Assembly (NCBI GenBank): GCA_018340375.1
Contig: JAFFJZ010000001.1
Coordinates: 51,700,001 to 51,764,000 of the forward strand
From: Gonatopus flavifemur
Taxonomy: Eukaryota; Arthropoda; Insecta; Hymenoptera; Dryinidae
Length of the DNA: 64,000 nucleotides
Direction of reading: 5' to 3'
Below the pieces are notes generated by a model. It was not told the origin of the DNA, made no database searches, and saw only the letters and a list, made by a program, of their open reading frames with translations. The stretch's first letter is position 1, and each line of letters starts with the position of its first letter. This document shows positions 25,200-37,310 of the stretch, piece by piece. Position numbers and translations under genes: made by a program.

Positions 25200-26907
25200 A
25201 AACCAAACTCCAAAAGCATTATTATCCTCGTGTCTTTCCATACAACGCCCCACGGGTGACCCTCACTTAGCCCGCCATTGACAAACGTAACAATATGGGC
25301 ATTTACCATGGAGAAATATAGTATAATTGAATAGGGGCGGAGGGGACACGCCGAGGTCTCCTTCCCGTCCCTTCCCTCTCCTCTCTTTAACAACAAAATC
25401 CCGCGCGATGGGTCTGTTCGTCTCTCTTTGATAGTTCTCTCTCACTTACTCTAGTCGGTTCCCTTTCAGTGTTAGTTAGGTCCTTTCTAGGCTCGCCTTT
25501 TTATTCTCCCCACCAAGTTCGCCAGCCATCCAGCCAAACAGGCAGGCAGGCCGCCTGCTTGCCTGCCTGCTATGCCTGCCTGCCTGTTTGCCTGCCCGCT
25601 CGTACCTTGTCCTCGTCGGGGTACCTGAACCCGACCAGGGGCCCGCAAGGCATTCAACGAGCAACAGAAAAGAGACAAAAAGAGATGGAAGGAGAGAAGG
25701 TGGAGGAGAGAAGGCGCAGGGGCCCAAAGCCAGCAACACCGACAGAGACCAGACCAGTCAGTTGAGTTCTGACTTCGGTCGGGACTAGTTCGTTTATCTT
25801 TGTTTCTTGTCTTTTTTTTATCTCTTTCTTTCTCCATTTATTTCTGCTCTCATTATTTTATCGTCGCGTCGATTAAATACCGATCGTTCCATCCTGAGAT
25901 GTTCAAGTTGAAGTTCTCAAGTGTTTAGTTACTTTTGTTTAGTGAAACGAAGAAACGGTTGTTCTATTTCTATTTTATATATATTGAATTATGGATATAC
26001 CTCGACTCGAGCGAACCATTCGACCCTGGATATAAATCGAGAAGAAGGATAATTGCGCGCGATACCTTGAATTGGATATGATACTACGAGTAATCGTTCC
26101 GTAAACTACACAACACTTCCTTACCCGATCCTCAGAGAACAAGTGTGGCTCGAGTTGGATATATATTTTACGAATCGAGTTTCAATCTCAAGAAATATAT
26201 AAGCAAGTTCAAAGTAAAGTGAAAAAGCAAGAAATCCGATCCCTTCCCGATCATTCAATGGAATTTGAAAATTGAGAATCACAAGATATAATCGGATTCC
26301 TCTGTTCGTTTCATTGAAATCCCATTTCAATGTTGGCTATCTTCGAAGGAGAAAACATATTTCTAAACACTCTATATTTCATCCTGGTATCGATTTTAAT
26401 AGGTCTGATACTAATTTTATTATTCATATCGCTTATTCTCGATAATATAGTTTAATTAAGAGCCCGAACGTGAAAGACCATCAACGCGTGGTATTTTTCT
26501 CTACAGTTTTTGATTACTTCAAGAGAAGAAAGTAATCCTTCTCTCGAGCGACGGCATCCACATGTTTCGTGATTGAGTTGTTTTTTTTCTCCCTCTCTTT
26601 GATGTGTGTTTGTGTTCATGTGTTTGTGTATGTGCGCACACGTGTCGGTGTCGGTGAATGAGTTTTCTCATTAACCAGAGAAATTTCAACGTCGATTGCA
26701 AAAATTAAACGACAAAAGAAAAGTGGTTATTTCGATTTTTGTATAACAGTGATATTATGAATCGTCGTTGTTGAAGGAAGTCATTTCGTGTTACGCCGAA
26801 TTGAAACGAGAGGATCAGTGGGATAGTGATTGCTTGTGAGAGAGGAAAAAAAAATTGATTGTGGATTATACACAGGATTAATTATCGGACGAATCAACAA
26901 CGTCATT
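25200..26907 (+). promoter_or_regulatory. putative internal promoter and 5' leader of the alternative LMO4-like transcript
   Basis: A GC-richer island (about 25200-25800) contains GGCAGGCAGGCC / GCCTGCCTGCC repeats (25540-25600) and GA-rich tracts. Then TCAGTT (25758-25763) matches the arthropod initiator, and AGTTC at +28 (25787-25791) matches the downstream promoter element RGWYV at the correct spacing. The sequence to 26907 precedes the alternative start at 26908. Several ATGs lie between, so the leader is either spliced or carries upstream ORFs. The coordinates are approximate. Confidence 0.45.
25758..25791 (+). promoter_or_regulatory. Inr (TCAGTT) with DPE-like AGTTC at +28
   Basis: With the A of TCAGTT (25760) as +1, AGTTC starts at +28 (25787). 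This spacing is that required for TATA-less Inr/DPE promoters in flies and other arthropods. Short motifs like these also arise by chance, so the support comes from their position in the island upstream of exon 26908. Confidence 0.4.
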
Positions 26908-26985
26908 ATGGAGGTGCACGCTCATCATTACAGCGCCATAACTTCGAGGATGAATCAAATGAAGTGTTTCCCTGGTGATAAAATT
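26908..26985 (+). CDS. LMO4-like gene, alternative first coding exon B
   Basis: The ATG sits in a near-optimal context (ATTATGG: A at -3, G at +4). It opens 26 codons, MEVHAHHYSAITSRMNQMKC followed by FPGDKI, ending at donor ATT|GTAAGC (GT at 26986). The exon ends in phase 0, the same as exon A, so it joins exon 40266 without a frame change. It would replace the 139-residue His/Gly-rich N-terminus with a 26-residue one, giving a length more like vertebrate LMO4. The -1 T makes the donor less than ideal. The open frame continues past the donor to 27081, so a short unrelated ORF cannot be excluded. Confidence 0.5.
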
Positions 26986-27854
26986 GTAAGCTTACGTCCA
27001 GTGATTATCAAAGAAACAATTTATTGGGTACGGGAGTTGTCTTTTATGCTCGATCGGAATGCTCTTTGGGAGTCACTTTAAGCATTCACGTGGCGGTTCT
27101 TGTAGATTCATTAAGAAAGAGTTGAGAATCGGACGATATCTGAAATCTAAATTTCCTTCAAAATTGCATATCGGGGCACATCGTTTCAGCTAAATTGAAT
27201 GTTAAACGATGCTTTTAAGCTGTCTTTCCACTTCGGGTTCATTTTAAAACGATTTAAATTCCAATTATATAATTTTTCATCAATCTTCGTGAAAGATTGT
27301 ATACAAGATAACGTGAATTCTTATGATATTGAATGACTTTCAATTATTTTCATTGATAAGTCCTCGAGACGATACTCCCGTGTCCCACCTTGATCATACG
27401 ACACATCATCATTTTCACAATGAAATTCTCTTGGGGTACCGGTGTGTCGTAACGTTTGACATTCCAAGAGAAATGTAGATGAAATAATCATTCTGGAATC
27501 ACTTCCATGTTTTTAATGGTGCTCAAATATTGTCAATGAACTTGCCACCCTGTGAAAGAGATATTCAAATTCTGTCGCAAAATTGTGGAAATGCTTGTGT
27601 TGATGCACCTGTTTCTCATCGAATTCATTCCTGGCTATCACTTTCGTCTAAGTATTGCCTGAAATTAATGGTGAAACATCAAAAATAAACATTCACTTGC
27701 GAAGAAGTGTGTTTCCAGAAAGCCCATTTCGATAACTTTTAGATAAAATAATGCACACTCGAATCGTTAAGGGGAAACATATGCTCCAAGACTTATCGTT
27801 TATCTTCAGAATTCAATTCAGGGGAAGAAATTTTCTCGTGGAAAGATGGGAGCT

Positions 27855-27985
27855 TGAATATAATTTATATATATTATGTATAGTTCATATAGGAATTATA
27901 TATAATATGTGTATAAAGTATATACAGGCTGTATAAAAAATTATGTATAGTTTGTATCTAAATTCTATATAATTTCGATAAAAAC
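27855..27985. repeat. TATA-rich dispersed repeat, copy 1
   Basis: Contains TTATGTATAGTTTGTATCTA followed by AATTCTATATAATTTCG, with tandem-like TATATAATATGTGTATAAAG words. The same core recurs at 28765-28845 and more loosely at 30835-30985 and 47180-47280. Confidence 0.55.
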
Positions 27986-28764
27986 TATACGCTACAGAAT
28001 GTGCAACTCTGAATATGGTGATAAATTCAAATTAAGTACACAAGTTTTTTAGGTACTTGTCTAACTCTCTTGTATATATTAGAAAAGTACTCCAAACTCT
28101 CAGATTATATCATTCAAACAAAATCTTTCCAAATGTTTCCCAAGTTCTCATTTATGAAATAATAATTGTATCTCATGAATATCATATTTAGAAACGCATA
28201 TTGGAGATCTGTTGGATCAGAACGAAGGATAATTCCTCTCCCATCAACAGATAATTATCTACACAGAAAAAATCAAATAATAATGCTTAAGTATTCTCAT
28301 TACCATCCAGAACAATCGTTATCATATCCAGTTCCATCATCATGAATATTCGCGTAGTGACCTTAATATCCGATGCTCTTTCCATTTTATTGTAAACGGA
28401 TTATTATCCGTAACCGTAACTATTCCTGTTATCTATTTAGTATTCCAAGCAACGAGTTCACAAGTGCGAGTGTAGCCAAGTTTTCCTCAAGTTCAAATCC
28501 CCTTCAGGCAGTGGAGATTTTTTGGTACGAACCGTATTCATTGATGTATCCAGAAATATTTTATCATCACTGACAGTGAAAATAATCGTTTCTGCTCCAA
28601 TTTTTGTAACTCTTTCTTGCAAAAGTGTTGCAGTGAAGTGTAAAGAAATATTCCGATCATTACTCTAACAACTCAAAGAAAATATTTTCAACGCATTTGG
28701 CCAGTCTTAGAACATTTCAAAAACCTCCGACTGCTGTTAGAGTAGTAGCAGCAAGTCTCGCCAC

Positions 28765-28870
28765 CACGTTGAATATAATTTATATAAAAATTATATATAG
28801 TATGTATAAAAATTATGTATAGTTTGTATCTAAATTATCTATAATTTCGAACTTTTTCCACTCGAGTTGC
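28765..28870. repeat. TATA-rich dispersed repeat, copy 2
   Basis: TTATGTATAGTTTGTATCTA followed by AATTATCTATAATTTCGAAC and TTTTTCCACTCGAGTTG. The core is nearly identical to 27930-27980. The CACTCGAGTTG tail recurs in the copy at 30960. Confidence 0.6.
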
Positions 28871-29627
28871 TGATTGTTTCTGAAAGTTTGTCTTCAAGTG
28901 ATTTCCAATATCTCCTACGAATTATATCTCTTTCAACCATCACATGTCTGTGATTTGTTCAGTGTCGCAACGAGTAATCCTTACACACGTGTAATTAGTC
29001 CACTCCCTTTCTTCCAGTTAGGTCTCCGTTACTGAATCGAGAAGAATGATAACCCAACCAAAAATTCATCCTCTAAACCTGATTGAGGATCGCTCAAGAC
29101 TTGTAACGCTTGGCTTCTATTAGGATCTTGCCAAGAAAACCTTTCAAGTCATCACAAAATTCTGCATGTCGCAATGTAAAGATTACAGTGAATTTATTGT
29201 GAGAAAATCCACGATTCACGTTTACTTTGTTTTCATTTTCAGTTTAACAATTGTAGATTCAATAACATGGTGTTGACGTGGGAAATGTTTTTCATCAAAT
29301 ACAAGTGGAATTTCTCGGTTAATCGTTAAAAAGATTATCACTCCTTTGAAAATACAATCACAAAGTCATAGCGTCAAAATGCCATTTCATTGCTCAATCG
29401 GGAACGAAAATTCAAACCCTAAAGAATTTTCTTTTTCTCTCATTAATCTCTTTATCAGATGAAATACGTTATAATAATGAAACAGCGTTGATACTTTTAT
29501 TCTCCCTCCACCTCTCTCTCTCTCTCTCTTTGTACAATCGGATTTGATAATGAATTTTCATTTCGATTGTTTATGGTATTATTCCGCCAGTACAATGGGT
29601 TTGTTTCGACTTTTCGTTTTTTATCTT

Positions 29628-29661
<34 letters not shown>

Positions 29662-29662
29662 T
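29628..29662. repeat. (AT)n microsatellite
   Basis: Almost pure alternating AT with one C interruption. A (CT)n tract lies nearby at about 29511-29530. Confidence 0.9.
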
Positions 29663-30834
29663 GTGTATTTTCAGTGATTTATCATAGATTATTCGTTCCC
29701 AGGATTTTATATTTCATTAATCACGGCAGATGGAGGGATTTATTCTGTCCCAGAAATTCGTTTTATTGACTTTAATTAGTTATGACTCTTTTAATCTGAT
29801 AGAACATTATCTCTGATTGATAACCCAAAAGTGAATGTACACGTATATACACAGGAAACGTCGGACAAAATTTATTTTACTCACAGGAGAGGAGGGCATC
29901 GTATTTTCCAACGATAAAATTCAACTGCCGCATTTCACAGACTGTCACGTGTGTTATAAATGTTTTATACTCGAGTATGTTTTTTTTCCTTTTTCCCAAT
30001 TCATTATTCTTATATTGTGTCGTTATCGGGTTTTCGAATAATACAGATGTTTGGAACAATGTCAGACACGGTATGCGGCTAAAAATAAATAATTTGTCGA
30101 TCTAATATTGAATATTCATGAATTCAATATATTTATTTAATGTTTCCGATACGTCACAAAGAGAATACGATTCGTTAATTTGCTTATCTTTGATATTATT
30201 GTACAATGATGTGAGTATGGGGGGTGTTCTTTTTCATTGGCTAGATTCTATGAGATCATTGGAATTGAAGGTAAATTTAATATCGAAAGTTCGTAAACTC
30301 TGAGAATTTACTAATCCATATTACACAAGGAGTAAATTGGGTAGTATTCTCCCATCTGGAATTCTTTCCATACGGCATAACATAAATCTGACGGGCATTT
30401 GAATGAACGTAGATATATCACTGTGCTCTCATGGGAAAAATCTTAGTTGATCTATTCGAAGAAGTGTAACTAAAGAATTCAGGTTACATCGTCTACTCAT
30501 GTATACGAACTCCACGAAAATTACGACGCAATGACTGAATTTCCCTCCTAAGAGTAATAAAATTTTTATGTAGGTGAAATATTTTAGAATACATTTAAAT
30601 ATTGCGACAAATGACTGACTTTTTGATATCAAAATTATGTATAAACTGCATTATTTTAGACAAATTGCGTTCGTCAGGAAAGATTGCTTTTATCTCAGAA
30701 ATATTTTTATGTTCGAATGTGTATAAAGTTTTAGAAACTATCCTTCGCCAGACTGAAATCCTCAATCTTATAACTTTCAAACAATCTTTATTGTGTCTTT
30801 ATTATTGTTTGTGATTTTCATAACTTTTGTGTAT

Positions 30835-30985
30835 AAAATGAAAATTATATACAAGCCAGGGTCTTGGAGAATCTTCTATTCAGGGACTGTATAAGAATTT
30901 TCAAGTAGGAACATTTTCAAAATTATATACAAATTATATATAATTTTGTAGGTTTTTTTCACTCGAGTTGTTTCGAAAAATCCCA
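30835..30985. repeat. TATA-rich dispersed repeat, copy 3
   Basis: AAAATTATATACAAATTATA followed by TATAATTTTGTAGGTTTTTTTCACTCGAGTTG. It shares the AATTATATA core and the CACTCGAGTTG tail with 28765-28870 but is more diverged. Confidence 0.4.
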
Positions 30986-32154
30986 TAGGAACTATCAATA
31001 GCCTTCTAGATTTTGCATTTGAAAGTCCTGGATAAAATTCACGAACAATATTTCCAGTAAAACCAATCGTAAAATAAAATACAACACAGACACTTGTACA
31101 AAATTTTATTGCATAAGAATAATTTTTTATATTCATATTTTCCATGTTTGCATAATATTACAATTTTATTTCCTGAAGACTCCAAATCTTGATGAAGCAA
31201 TTCAAGCTTCAAGGAATTTAATTCTCTCAAATGGAGGCTATTAGGAATTCCAGAAGCTCTGAAGATTTGAAAGTTCCAGAAATATTCATCAAACCTTTCT
31301 AAATACTATTTGAAACTTTGAAAGATTATCAAAACTTCAATCATTTCAACCTCTGGATTCTCGTTGATTGCCATTCTTCATGATAAAACTACTCTTTTAG
31401 ATATTTTTACATTCTTGTGATCGAATTTTATAAAATTTCTATATAAATTTCAACGATTTTTTTTTAAACTAGGTCAGAAAATCTCACTATCCCCTATAAA
31501 AAAAATTGATCTAGAACTTTTCCATTGTATGAATAAATTCAATATATTTGGATAGATTCTATCTCAAATTTTCGTTTGAATAAACATGGAGTAATTCAAT
31601 CATAATGCAAGATTCTATATGAAAATTGGATACCGTGAAAGCATCAGTGAGGGATCATAGAGCATATGTATTAATACATCTACATCAATATGCATATTAA
31701 TTATACATTTGTATACGTACATACGCATAATCGATGTTAACCCTTGAACAATCCCTTCCAAAACCGTCCTTATAGCACCCTAGAATATTCATTCCAATAC
31801 TCTGGAGTATTGAACTCAACAATTATTGTTCAAACTTTGAAAATTTTCATAAATAAATGATAGATGTTCCAGATATGAAAATAATAACAAAAAGATTCTA
31901 TCCCTCGAAAATAAAAGTCAATTATAGATATTTGAAAAGAAAATCAATATTGCAATAAAGCGACATCGATGAACAGAAGATACGCAACATCAAATTTAAT
32001 TTTATCCTTGTTTATTTTTCCCATACTCATCCTAAAATGAAACCGAAAATTAATTCGATAAAGAACAATTTAAGCTTTGAGCATCAAACGTTATCCACTG
32101 AATTCAATTTGTGCGTAAAGTTGGTCATAATCACTGGTAAGGCAAAGAGAGATA

Positions 32155-32319
32155 CTGTGAAAATTATTATGTACGCTTCCAAGGTGAATGAATTTAACTA
32201 CCAGCGTAGTTGAATTTACCGTGGAACCAGCTGTGATGTTTCATATTAAAGCGAGTCAATTGAGCGACAATTGTGGCCAAATTCATGTAGTTCAACATTA
32301 CGTATTGCAGTTTTCACGG
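32155..32319. mobile_element. 165-bp TA-flanked MITE, CCGTGAAAA-type ends
   Basis: Left end CTGTGAAAATTATTATGTAC and right end (reverse complement) CCGTGAAAACTGCAATACGT, flanked by TA (32153-32154 and 32320-32321). Weaker symmetry continues inside (GAATTTAACTAC and GAACTACATGAATTTG). No coding capacity. Confidence 0.6.
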
Positions 32320-33780
32320 TATGTTCTCGTTTAACCTTCTGTCAGCATAAACCAGAAATTTCAACTGTAAAGTTCTCCTAATTGATTCAAGAAATTCAGC
32401 ACTGTTCTGTGGAATCGGTTGCTAATGAACGTATGATTGAATCGAGACATGCATTTTTCGGAATAACTTTACAACGTATCGTTTATTTTCAATTCTATTT
32501 TTTTTGTCCCATCATGGAATTAACATTCAAATACCGTGCAATATAATGACATTTAATTTGTATACTGGTGCCCCATTGTATTATAATTACATTGTATTAC
32601 TACGATGTACTCTTTAATAATTGACTGTATTACATGACGTGGTATAATCTTGAAGAAGGGCGATCATCATCACTCGAAACGTTGACGAGATATAATTTTC
32701 TTAACTGCAGTTTTTTTTTCCTGGAAAATTTAATTGTTTTCTTTCGTGACGTTCCGTTTGTACACAATTCGCAATGAATTACCAGTCTAAAGAACTACAA
32801 ATTCACCTGTTTTCATTATCTCCAGAGCAAGATCTTCTCTGCAATTAATGAATTTTTATTGTACAAAATATCAAAGCACAATTGATAGTAGTAGATATGA
32901 ATTGTACACTATACAATTTCACATGAAATTCCTCCCTAAGAGAAAAATCACACGCATTGCAATGTTATGCTGCACAATATCTCTCGCTAAATTTCATGAA
33001 ATCTCTTAAGAAATATTTGAATTTTACAAGATTGTGAGATATGCATCATATATGCATGGAAGAGCATTCAAATATCTTCATGATCCCCGGAAGAATAATA
33101 TTCATTGTTGTGAAACGCTTTAATTTTCTAAGAATAGAAATCATACATTCCGAGTAATATCTGGAACTCTTTATGGGCTGTAATGATACAAAGAAGTCCG
33201 CACTTCGATACCTGAGACTACGAAGTATCGACGATTTTCGTGAGGTTAACATCAGTAATGGTATCGTTCGGCACGCATTTGCAACTCTCAAAAAGTTACA
33301 GGCCTCTTGGCAAAATGTACCTTCCTCTATGCACGACTTCTTGAAAAAGTTTCCAATTCCGAAAACCCAAATCCAATTCAATTCAAAATGTATTCAAACC
33401 TCTCAATTCAATTGAATTCAAATATATTTCATCGCGACCCAAGCTGATTGAAAGTGATGTTCCACATGATTTCTATTTGAATCTCAGAACATTCTTAAAT
33501 AATGATTTTATCAATAACTCACATTTCTGAAAGGATAGTGTGTGCTTCAAATTATGTTTGCCGTTTGCCCAATTCAACTACATAATGATGAGATAACGAA
33601 TTAACATTGATATGTAGATATCAGCAATATAATTAAATTTCACTAATTTATTGATTGTGACTGGTACCCATACGTTTTATTATACTTTGTTCGGGTCAAT
33701 TGTTTTCCATACCCATACTATCTTCACCCACGTGAATATATTTTCAATGCATTGAACTAATGTATTCAGATGCATTTTAA

Positions 33781-35170
33781 TCCTCAACCACGCACCTTCG
33801 AAAAAATCCCTAATCCACGCACCCGGGTCTTTTGGACCCGGCTTATCTTATTTTGGCTGTATTTTCTTTAAATATTATCCTTTTGAGATGATGTTTTTTC
33901 CAATCAATTCGTCGTAATGTCAAGAATAGTAATCAGCATTGTGAAAGAAGATTTTCTTGGGATTTCTGTGAGTTATGTAGGAAAGAATGAACATAAATCT
34001 GAAGAAAAACAATTTTTTTCAAAAAATCATATTTATCCCGCACAAAGACGTAAAAACAAAAATAACCACCGTTTTGTAATCAGAAAAAGTTCAACTTCCA
34101 GGAAAGAAATAGTTCCTAATGATAGCTAGGAAAAAACATGATTATTTACAAGAGTGAAGTTGGGGTATTTTGAAGAATCCACAATTAGTGAATTAAAGAT
34201 ATTTATCGGAATATTAGAGGGAAAAAATATAGAAACCGATAAGGATAATGTTCGAAACACTTTTATCCTTCAAGACTATCCTTTGTTGATTATGAATACC
34301 CTCACTGCATATAAGTACATATACACTCGAGAAAAAATCATTTAAACTGAATATTGATTCGTTCTTTATCCAAAAAATATTCATTGCTATCAGAACTACA
34401 GTAGATGGAATGGAACAAAAACGATTACACTGGCGAAAATTAACCGTAAAAAATGCCATGGAGTGTGAGCGAAGTTAGAAGTGAATGTACCCTAAGAGTC
34501 ATTTTGCGCTTTTGGAATGTAACATGTTACAGTTCCTTACGCGAATGTACATTATATTTTTCCCAGAGGATTTGTAGGAATCGAATTCAATTACTTTAAT
34601 TCAATGCTTGCCCAAACTACACAACAATTCTGAAAGAACTTTAATGTACTCATTTTGAACTTTCATAGTTCCCAATGAATTCATTATGAACTCTTTCTGA
34701 ACTCATGTGCAGCGTAGGTAATCAATACCACTAAATACTTGCTAGACAAGAAATGAATGTATTTGATGCAAATATATATTTTTTAGTGTAGTTGAATGGG
34801 TTATGATTCAATCCCCTCGGGGGAGGGGGGGGACTGCACACATATGTATACTTTTATCATATCGAAACAATAAATCCTTCCTCGAAAGGATACATGAACA
34901 TCTTCTATGCAGTCTTGAAACATTTTCCAGTTTTCCGCCAAAAAAAGTTACACAACCACGCACATCGGGTCCAAAGGACTCGAGCTGAATTTCAAATACA
35001 TGCTACTCAAAAACTAAGTGCCGGATCCCGGATTTCCAAAAAGCATTCAAAGCAGGAAGGTTCGAAGTTGCTTACATTACAATACCAGCCCTTGGCTGTG
35101 CATTGCAACAGAATGAGGAGTAAAAGAAAAAATTGCTCGAGTCCAAAGGACTCAGGTGCGTGATTGAGGG
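33781..35170. mobile_element. 1.39-kb TTAA-flanked piggyBac-like non-autonomous element
   Basis: TTAA duplications (33777-33780, 35171-35174) flank inverted ends TCCTCAACCACGCACC and CCCTCAATCACGCACC (right end reverse-complemented). Subterminal CGGGTCTTTTGGACCCG and GTCCAAAGGACTC palindromes recur near both ends. A TTAA target with CCCT-like ends and short subterminal inverted repeats is the pattern of piggyBac elements. Interior frames (plus strand 33917-34129, 34154-34345 and 34894-35163) show no DDD transposase motif, so the element is non-autonomous or a decayed deletion form. Confidence 0.75.
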
Positions 35171-35352
35171 TTAAATGCATTGGAAATAATAAAATCTGAA
35201 TTCTTTTGAGATGTTACATTGAGCCACGTTATTGGCAGGAAGTTATTTCCGAGGTCAATACAGTTACAACAGTATTTAAAACGCATTTTTACAGATATTT
35301 CACATTGAAACCCTCAGGAAAATTCTCACCATTTTGATCGAAACGCTTCATT

Positions 35353-35733
35353 TTTCCTCCAAAAAATTGGTCGTGACAGCGAAATCTCATTTTGCTGGGT
35401 ACCTTTTGATGGAGTAGCAAATTTCTTACTGTAACAGCAATCTATTCGCTATCACAGCAATTTTGTTAGCTATGACAGCGACTTTTCAGCTGTGGCAACA
35501 AGAAACGTTGGCTTCCCCAATACGATTTGTTTGCTCTTCTGTATATAATACAAAAATATTGCTGGAGGAGCAAACATTTTCTGCTGGCACAGTTAAAAAA
35601 ATCGCTATCGTAACTAACAAGATTGCTATGATAGCAAATAATTGGCTGTCATTGCAAAAAATTTGTTGCTCCCGCAAAAGGGACACAGCAAAGTGAGGTT
35701 TCGTTGTCACGACAAATTTGTCTTTTCTCCGTG
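35353..35733. mobile_element. foldback element with repeated GCTATNACAGCAA words
   Basis: The left arm TGGTCGTGACAGCGAAATCT followed by CATTTTGCTGGG pairs with the right arm, reverse-complemented: TTGTCGTGACAACGAAACCT followed by CACTTTGCTGTG. The right end finishes TCTCCGTG, like the CACGGAGA family, but the left end is degraded. The interior repeats units such as GCTATCACAGCAA, GCTATGACAGCGA and GCTATGATAGCAA, giving many alternative hairpins. Similar words occur at about 60365-60440. Frames on both strands here are repeat artefacts. Confidence 0.55.
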
Positions 35734-36004
35734 TGGAGTGAATTTCCTCAAGGAAAAGAATAGACATCGATCATAGGATTTTGTTGCCATCATTGGAGAT
35801 ATCTTGTCATGATAACCAAACCTTTCTTCTCCAAACCAAAGAGGTTTATTGATCATATGTCAACGAAAACTCTTTGTCGAAACAACAAAAATTCTGTTAC
35901 CACGATAAAACGTTTTTTCAACAATCATAAAATGCAAAATACAAAATTTATCATGCTCGGAAAACTATTTACAGAAACAAGAATCAAAACTTGTAGTGGA
36001 TTGA

Positions 36005-36254
36005 AGGGGATACCAGCGGTCCCTGACGATGCAACTCGAGCCAAATCTTTTCTGACAAATTATTATTAAGAAATAAAGCAAGAAAAGGAAAATATCGCTC
36101 TGTACAGACCACCTTTATTAATCGAAGAAGGTCTGTACAGAGCGATATTTCGTTTTCATTCCTTTGTTTTCGAGTAATTTGTCAGAATAGTTTTGGTTGT
36201 GTTCTTTCCCAACCAATGGGTCTAGTTGCACCTTCAGGGGTCGCTGGTATCACC
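36005..36254. mobile_element. 250-bp TTAA-associated MITE with GATACCAGCG ends
   Basis: The right end, reverse-complemented, is TTAAGGTGATACCAGCGACC; the left end is TTGAAGGGGATACCAGCGGT. Both then run CCTGANGRTGCAAC. The right flank is TTAA (36255-36258) and the left TTAA is mutated to TTGA(A). The element carries a perfect 21-bp-arm hairpin in its centre. A half copy with the same end, TTAAGGTGATACCAGCG, lies at 59931. Likely a piggyBac-type MITE. Confidence 0.7.
36090..36150. repeat. perfect hairpin, 21-bp arms and 19-nt loop
   Basis: AATATCGCTCTGTACAGACC (36091-36110, plus one A before it) is exactly repeated in reverse complement at 36130-36150. It is the centre of the MITE at 36005-36254. 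Confidence 0.9.
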
Positions 36255-37075
36255 TTAAGAGAAAGGAAAAATATAATTCAGATATGTTAAAAATCTTTCG
36301 TCCAAATTTGACTCTATTCATAAAACATTTCCAATATATCCTAGTTGTAATTCAATTATTTTTTATGATTATTAGATTTTATTTACAACTATCATGAAAA
36401 TATATTGATATATGCGCATTACAGTTTCAATACATTCTTCACGTACTTGTATTTTATTTTGAATATTGAATGGAAACACCTTGAAAACCCATTTTATTCT
36501 CTTCGTAATACGTTGAAAATGTATTGTAAACAGCCAGATGAAAAAGAGAATGAAAGAGGCATGGAAAATGATATTTTGACATAAATATGTTTTCAAAATA
36601 TTTTCGATGTTCCTTGATTATATATTTTTCCAAATGAAATGGTATTTATGTCAGTGTGTGTTCGTAAGAATCACAAAATATTTGAAGATTTTAGGTATCA
36701 CAAAAATATTACTGATCCAAAGCCCGTTCCAAAGCAAATCATTTGAAATATATTTCATTCACATTCCGATGAATAGAATTTCACAAAACTCCTCAGAGTA
36801 TATTTCACAAAACATTTGAGAGATACCTTTTTCTAGCAATTTTAAAACCTCTGTGTAGAAATCTTCATTTCCAAAAATCATTTCAAATGCATTCGATGCA
36901 TTCAAAATGGATTTTAAAAGCTCTTCCGATTACGTGAGTTGATTTTATTGAAAAATAAAATCAATAACTACTCTCCACATTCGCACGTTTTTCCCTAAAT
37001 ATATATATATTGACTGAAATTGATGTATAGTCAAAATCAGTAAACAGCATCTTACGCGACTTACAGATTCGTATA

Positions 37076-37310
37076 CACTGAAAAAAAAAAATTTCTTCCA
37101 ACCAAATAAATAGTTAATTTCTCTTTTCTTCATAGGATATTTTTTGGGACGAATGAAATATTTGATCACATCAAATAATGGAATGCTCGCCCCAAATGAA
37201 TTGATCTCCTAAAAATAAATAATTTATTCGGCAAAAGTAATCAATTGAATATTCGATTCCTACAAATAAACATTTTATGGAGAAAGGACAAATGAATATT
37301 TTTTCCAGTG
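37076..37310. mobile_element. 235-bp TA-flanked MITE, CACTG ends
   Basis: Ends CACTGAAAAAAAAAAATTTC and (reverse complement) CACTGGAAAAAATATTCATT, flanked by TA (37074-37075, 37311-37312). Internal AAATAAATA and AATAAATAATTTATT words are partly symmetric. No coding capacity. Confidence 0.6.

Noticed and set aside
28470..28510. tRNA-like A-box (TAGCCAAG) and B-box (GTTCAAATCCC)
   Set aside because: The boxes are only ~16 bp apart, too close for a tRNA, and no stems form.
33046..33415. Overlapping ~80-110-codon frames on opposite strands
   Set aside because: No protein similarity recognised and no splice context; AT-rich intron chance ORFs.
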